From: Cognatilysobacter claricitrinus
GTDB taxonomy: Bacteria > Pseudomonadota > Gammaproteobacteria > Xanthomonadales > Xanthomonadaceae
DNA: 64,000 nucleotides
Assembly: GCF_045866565.1 (NCBI RefSeq)
Contig: NZ_BAAFZV010000001.1
Coordinates: forward strand, 966,066-1,030,065
Reading direction: 5' to 3'
Shown here: positions 61,034 through 64,000 of the stretch, one piece after another
Position numbering within the stretch: the first letter of the stretch is position 1
Layout: each line of letters begins with the position of its first letter
Notes under the pieces: model-generated
The model's database searches: none
Told to the model about the DNA's origin: nothing
What the model saw: only the letters and a program-made list of their open reading frames with translations
Translations under genes and position numbers: made by a program

Positions 61034-62464
61034 TCACGAACGACGGTGCGTCTTCGCGTCCGGCTTCGTCGCCGCCTTCGCCACCTGCGGTTCGTCGTCG
61101 CCCGCGTAGATGATGTTCTCGACTTCGCGGATGCGCGCGAGCGCGGTGCGGGTCTGCGTGCGGAACGCGGCATAGCTTGCGCCCGAGAGCGGTTCGGCCG
61201 GCGGCATGGTGATCGACAGCGGATTGCGCTGCGCGCCGTTGACCTTGAATTCGTAGTGCAGGTGCGGGCCGGTCGCCAGGCCCGACGCGCCGACGTAGCC
61301 GATCACTGTGCCCTGCGAAATGCGCTGGCCGACGTGTTCCTTGCCGAACGCCGACATGTGGCCGTAAAGCGTCGAGTAGCCGCGGCCGTGGTCGAGTTCG
61401 ACGACGCGGCCATAGCCGCCCTTCCAGCCCACGAACGCCACGCGCGCATCGCCCGCCGCCATGATCGGCGTGCCCGTGCCCGCGGCGTAGTCCACGCCCT
61501 TGTGCATGCGCATGCGGCCCAGCACGGGATGGAAGCGGTTGCCGAAGCCCGAGCTCAGTCGCGCGTAAGGAATCGGCATGCGGATGAAGCTGCGCTTGAG
61601 CGAGCGGCCGTCCGCGGTGAAGTATTCGGGCTTGCCGTCGCGTTCGAAGCGGAACGCGGAGTGCAGCGTGGCGCCGGTGGTGAACGTCGCCGCGAGCACC
61701 GGGCCGGTCGCGACGATCTCGCCGTCGCGCCAGGTCTGTTCGACCACCACGCTGAAGCGGTCGTCGGCGCCGACATCGTCATTGAAGTCGATGTCGTACT
61801 TGAACATGTCGTCGGTGAGCGTGTTGACGTGCGCGCTGGTCAGGCCCAGCTTGCGCGCCGACGCGTACAGCGACTTGCCGACCTTGCCGCTGAGCACCAC
61901 GGTGCGCGTCTCGGTCGGGCTGACCAGCACGTTCTGCTGCACGTCGCCGTTGGCGAAGGTCAGCTCGACGCGATGGCTGTCGTCCTGGTCGAAGCGGAAT
62001 GCACGCAGGCCGCCGCCGACGGGCAGGTCGAACGCGAGCTGCATGCCCGGCTTCATCGAACGCGCCAGCTGGTTCTTCACCGCCGGCTGCGCGAGAAGCT
62101 GGTCGCGCTGCGCCTGCGGGACGTCGAGGTCCTTCATGATCGACGCGAGCGTCTGCCCGCGCTTGACCTGCACGATCTGCCAGCTGTCACCCTGCTGCTG
62201 CGCCAGGCGCAACGGCGGCAGCGCGAGCGCCATCGAATGACGCGGCGCCGGCGCGTGGCCGCGGGTGACCACGGGACGATCGAAGCCCGGTACGATCGCC
62301 GCCGCCAGCATCGCGGCGGTCGCGAACAGGCTCGCGTGCGCCCACTGCCTGCGCGACCAGCGTCCGTTGAACCCGTGTCCTTCGTGCGCCGTCACCGGAC
62401 GGTGCAGCGTTTCCTCACGAAGGGCATCCAGGCGCGCGCGGCGCGCCGAGGCGGTGTCTGTCAT
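61034..62464 (-). CDS. mepM: M23 family peptidoglycan endopeptidase (MepM-like)
   Basis: The 475-residue protein has a cytoplasmic N-terminus, one membrane helix (about residues 42-62), a LysM-like/OapA region (QIVQVKRGQTLASIMKDLD) and a C-terminal LytM (M23) zinc domain. That domain carries MHKGVDYAAGTGTP (HxxxD) and GPHLHYEF (HxH), so it should be active. It opens peptide cross-links in the wall to let new material in. Its own promoter is readable at 62510-62538, and it is transcribed with anmK. Confidence 0.92.
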   Translation of the reverse strand: MTDTASARRARLDALREETLHRPVTAHEGHGFNGRWSRRQWAHASLFATAAMLAAAIVPGFDRPVVTRGHAPAPRHSMALALPPLRLAQQQGDSWQIVQVKRGQTLASIMKDLDVPQAQRDQLLAQPAVKNQLARSMKPGMQLAFDLPVGGGLRAFRFDQDDSHRVELTFANGDVQQNVLVSPTETRTVVLSGKVGKSLYASARKLGLTSAHVNTLTDDMFKYDIDFNDDVGADDRFSVVVEQTWRDGEIVATGPVLAATFTTGATLHSAFRFERDGKPEYFTADGRSLKRSFIRMPIPYARLSSGFGNRFHPVLGRMRMHKGVDYAAGTGTPIMAAGDARVAFVGWKGGYGRVVELDHGRGYSTLYGHMSAFGKEHVGQRISQGTVIGYVGASGLATGPHLHYEFKVNGAQRNPLSITMPPAEPLSGASYAAFRTQTRTALARIREVENIIYAGDDEPQVAKAATKPDAKTHRRS

Positions 62465-62509
62465 GCTGCTTGTTCCCCACCGGGACCGTATAGGCCCCGT
62501 CACGACCGT

Positions 62510-62538
62510 AAAATAGACACGCGAGATCGACGCGTCAA
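62510..62538 (-). promoter_or_regulatory. Promoter of mepM-anmK
   Basis: On the minus strand TTGACG (62533-62538) and TATTTT (62510-62515) stand 17 bases apart, the optimal sigma-70 spacing. The start of transcription is expected near 62503, about 39 bases before the mepM ATG. Confidence 0.7.
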
Positions 62539-62558
62539 ACCATTGATGTAAATGGTTT
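62537..62558. promoter_or_regulatory. AT-rich inverted repeat at the mepM/tyrS divergent promoter
   Basis: AAACCATT (62537-62544) and AATGGTTT (62551-62558) form a perfect 8-bp inverted repeat around GATGTA, touching the mepM -35 element. It could be an operator, or an AT-rich hairpin followed by a T-run in the plus direction. Confidence 0.5.
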
Positions 62559-62652
62559 TTTTCGTCAACGTCCGTTTTACATCCACTTAACTTTTCACCG
62601 GTCCTTCACTGGACTGGGGTCGCAAATCGCGACGTTCCGTGAGACCCGATCC

Positions 62653-63861
62653 ATGTCGAACCAGGACGCCCTCGACCTCATCGCGCGCGGCGCGGACGAG
62701 ATCCTCAAGCCCGACGAGCTTGCCAAGCGGCTGGAGGACGGGCGCCCGCTACGCATCAAGGCGGGTTTCGACCCGACTGCGCCGGACCTGCATCTCGGCC
62801 ATACCGTGCTGCTCAACAAGATGCGGCAGTTCCAGGACCTCGGCCATCAGGTGATCTTCCTGATCGGCGACTTCACCGGAATGATCGGCGACCCGACCGG
62901 CAAGAACGTCACCCGCAAGCCGCTGACGCGCGACGACGTCGAGGCCAACGCGAAGACGTACGCCGAGCAGGTCTTCAAGGTGCTCGATCGCGAGCGCACC
63001 GAGGTGCGCTTCAACTCCGAATGGTTCGGCGCGATGTCGGCGGCCGACATGATCAAGCTCGCCGGCCAGCACACCGTCGCCCGCATGCTCGAGCGCGACG
63101 ACTTCGCCAAGCGCTACGCCGCGCACCAATCCATCGCCATCCACGAGTTCCTGTATCCGCTCGTGCAGGGCTACGACTCGGTCGCCTTGAAGGCCGACGT
63201 CGAGCTCGGTGGCACCGACCAGAAATTCAACCTGTTGATGGGGCGCGGCCTGCAGGAACACTTCGGCCAGAAGCCGCAGATCGTGCTGACGATGCCGTTG
63301 CTCGAGGGCCTCGACGGCGTCAACAAGATGAGCAAGTCGCTCGGCAACTACATCGGCATCAACGAGCCGGCGATCGACATCGTCACCAAGACGATGAAGG
63401 TCGACGACGCGTTGATGTGGCGCTGGATCGATCTGCTGAGCTTCGACATCTCGATCGCCGAGGCGCAGCGCCTACGTGGCGACATCGAAGCCGGCGCGCT
63501 CAATCCGCGCGACCTCAAGATGCGCCTGGCCCGCGAACTGGCCACGCGTTTCCACGGTGTTTCCGCGGCGGAGCAGGCGGTCGCAGGCTGGAATGCGGCC
63601 GTGCGCGGCGAGGGCGACACCGCCCAGCTGCCCCTGACCGACGTCGCCGTTCCGGCAGAGGGTCTACGCATCGCGGCCCTGCTCACGGCCGCCGGCCTGA
63701 CCCCGAGCAACTCGGAAGCGAACCGCAAGCTCAAGGAGCGTGCCGTTCGCATCGACGGCGAGGTCTTCGAAGACGCAGGGCGTGCTTTTCAGGCCGGATT
63801 CGAGGGCGTTCTGGCGGTCGGCAAGCGAACCTTCGCGCGTGTCCGCCTCGTCCCCGCCTGA
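62653..63861 (+). CDS. tyrS: Tyrosyl-tRNA synthetase
   Basis: The 402-residue protein is a class I TyrRS. The HIGH motif is HLGH (residues 47-50) and the KMSKS loop is seen in KMSKSLGNYIG. The C-terminal S4 domain (SNSEANRKLKERAVRIDGEV) binds tRNA. It charges tRNA-Tyr. It diverges from mepM across an AT-rich region of 188 bases and lies next to the right edge. Confidence 0.96.
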   Translation: MSNQDALDLIARGADEILKPDELAKRLEDGRPLRIKAGFDPTAPDLHLGHTVLLNKMRQFQDLGHQVIFLIGDFTGMIGDPTGKNVTRKPLTRDDVEANAKTYAEQVFKVLDRERTEVRFNSEWFGAMSAADMIKLAGQHTVARMLERDDFAKRYAAHQSIAIHEFLYPLVQGYDSVALKADVELGGTDQKFNLLMGRGLQEHFGQKPQIVLTMPLLEGLDGVNKMSKSLGNYIGINEPAIDIVTKTMKVDDALMWRWIDLLSFDISIAEAQRLRGDIEAGALNPRDLKMRLARELATRFHGVSAAEQAVAGWNAAVRGEGDTAQLPLTDVAVPAEGLRIAALLTAAGLTPSNSEANRKLKERAVRIDGEVFEDAGRAFQAGFEGVLAVGKRTFARVRLVPA

Positions 63862-63890
63862 ATCATTCGCGCGAATCGACTCACGAGGGC

Positions 63891-63919
63891 TTCACAAGCT
63901 CCGGGCGTCGCGACATAAT
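63891..63919 (+). promoter_or_regulatory. Strong promoter at the right edge, possibly for an rRNA operon
   Basis: TTCACA (63891-63896) and CATAAT (63914-63919) are 17 bases apart. Nothing codes after tyrS to the window edge. In Xanthomonas and Xylella, as I recall, tyrS is followed by a 16S rRNA operon, so this may be its promoter; the rRNA itself lies beyond the window. Confidence 0.55.
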
Positions 63920-64000
63920 GGTCGACCCTGCTGATCACGGCGACGCGCTACGGCGCTTTCACCGGAACCGGCAGGGACGCAAAAAAGTCGATCACCGGGT

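Noticed and set aside
63865..63876. Palindrome ATTCGCGCGAAT after tyrS as a terminator
   Set aside because: It has no loop and no T-run, so it cannot form a normal intrinsic terminator.

Overview
The window is high-GC chromosomal DNA (about 70% G+C by eye) from a gammaproteobacterium of the Xanthomonadaceae, most likely the Lysobacter/Luteimonas side of the family. The main pointers are a xanthomonadin-type aryl polyene gene cluster with a flavin halogenase-like gene, a bphO-bphP pair, the gene orders uvrD-DUF2782-polA and coaC-coaB-dut-(phosphomannomutase), and a candidate sX13-type small RNA downstream of polA. I see no insertion sequence, prophage, CRISPR array or tRNA gene. Genes are tightly packed, with many ATGA/TGATG overlaps.

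Layout. 1-13361: aryl polyene (xanthomonadin) pigment cluster. It holds a membrane protein, three acyltransferase or dehydratase genes, a LolA-like carrier, an MMPL exporter, a second dehydratase and a ketoreductase on the plus strand. A minus-strand set follows: flavin halogenase-like enzyme, glycosyltransferase, chain-length-factor-like protein and ketosynthase. A GAF regulator with a dead GGDEF domain and two small envelope proteins sit inside it. 13456-19686: DUF218 protein, DUF885 metallopeptidase-like protein, a Cys-motif membrane protein with an internal repeat, transglutaminase-like protein and a DPP IV peptidase. 19777-27425: heme oxygenase, a phytochrome without an output domain, uvrD, a DUF2782 lipoprotein and polA, then the candidate sRNA. 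27849-33821: ceramidase-like protein, hemF, GNAT, truC, DUF2059, arfB, a PlsC-like acyltransferase and a LysR regulator. 33934-36947: glyoxylate shunt genes aceB and aceA. 37037-40005: small secreted protein, comM, ubiK, a 49-residue protein and glnK.

40024-46804: two TPR-GGDEF diguanylate cyclases flank speE, with speA divergent from the second. 46825-48081: a beta-hydroxyacid dehydrogenase and a small membrane protein. 48498-50995: argS and a SPOR-domain protein. 51099-55892: radC (divergent), then coaC, coaB, dut and a membrane-anchored phosphomannomutase/phosphoglucomutase. 55899-63861: DUF3147 protein, a coiled-coil protein, pyrE, exonuclease III, ampG, anmK, mepM and tyrS. The right edge carries a promoter that may drive a ribosomal RNA operon beyond the window.

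How they work together. The first 13 kb looks like a full assembly line for a halogenated, lipid-anchored yellow pigment plus its transport to the outer membrane. bphO supplies biliverdin to the adjacent phytochrome. aceB and aceA with the divergent LysR gene form the glyoxylate bypass. ampG, anmK and mepM belong to peptidoglycan turnover and recycling. speA and speE belong to polyamine synthesis. Several housekeeping genes (bphO, uvrD, polA, hemF, arfB) have a -10-like hexamer 6-7 bases before the ATG and no Shine-Dalgarno sequence, which suggests leaderless mRNAs.
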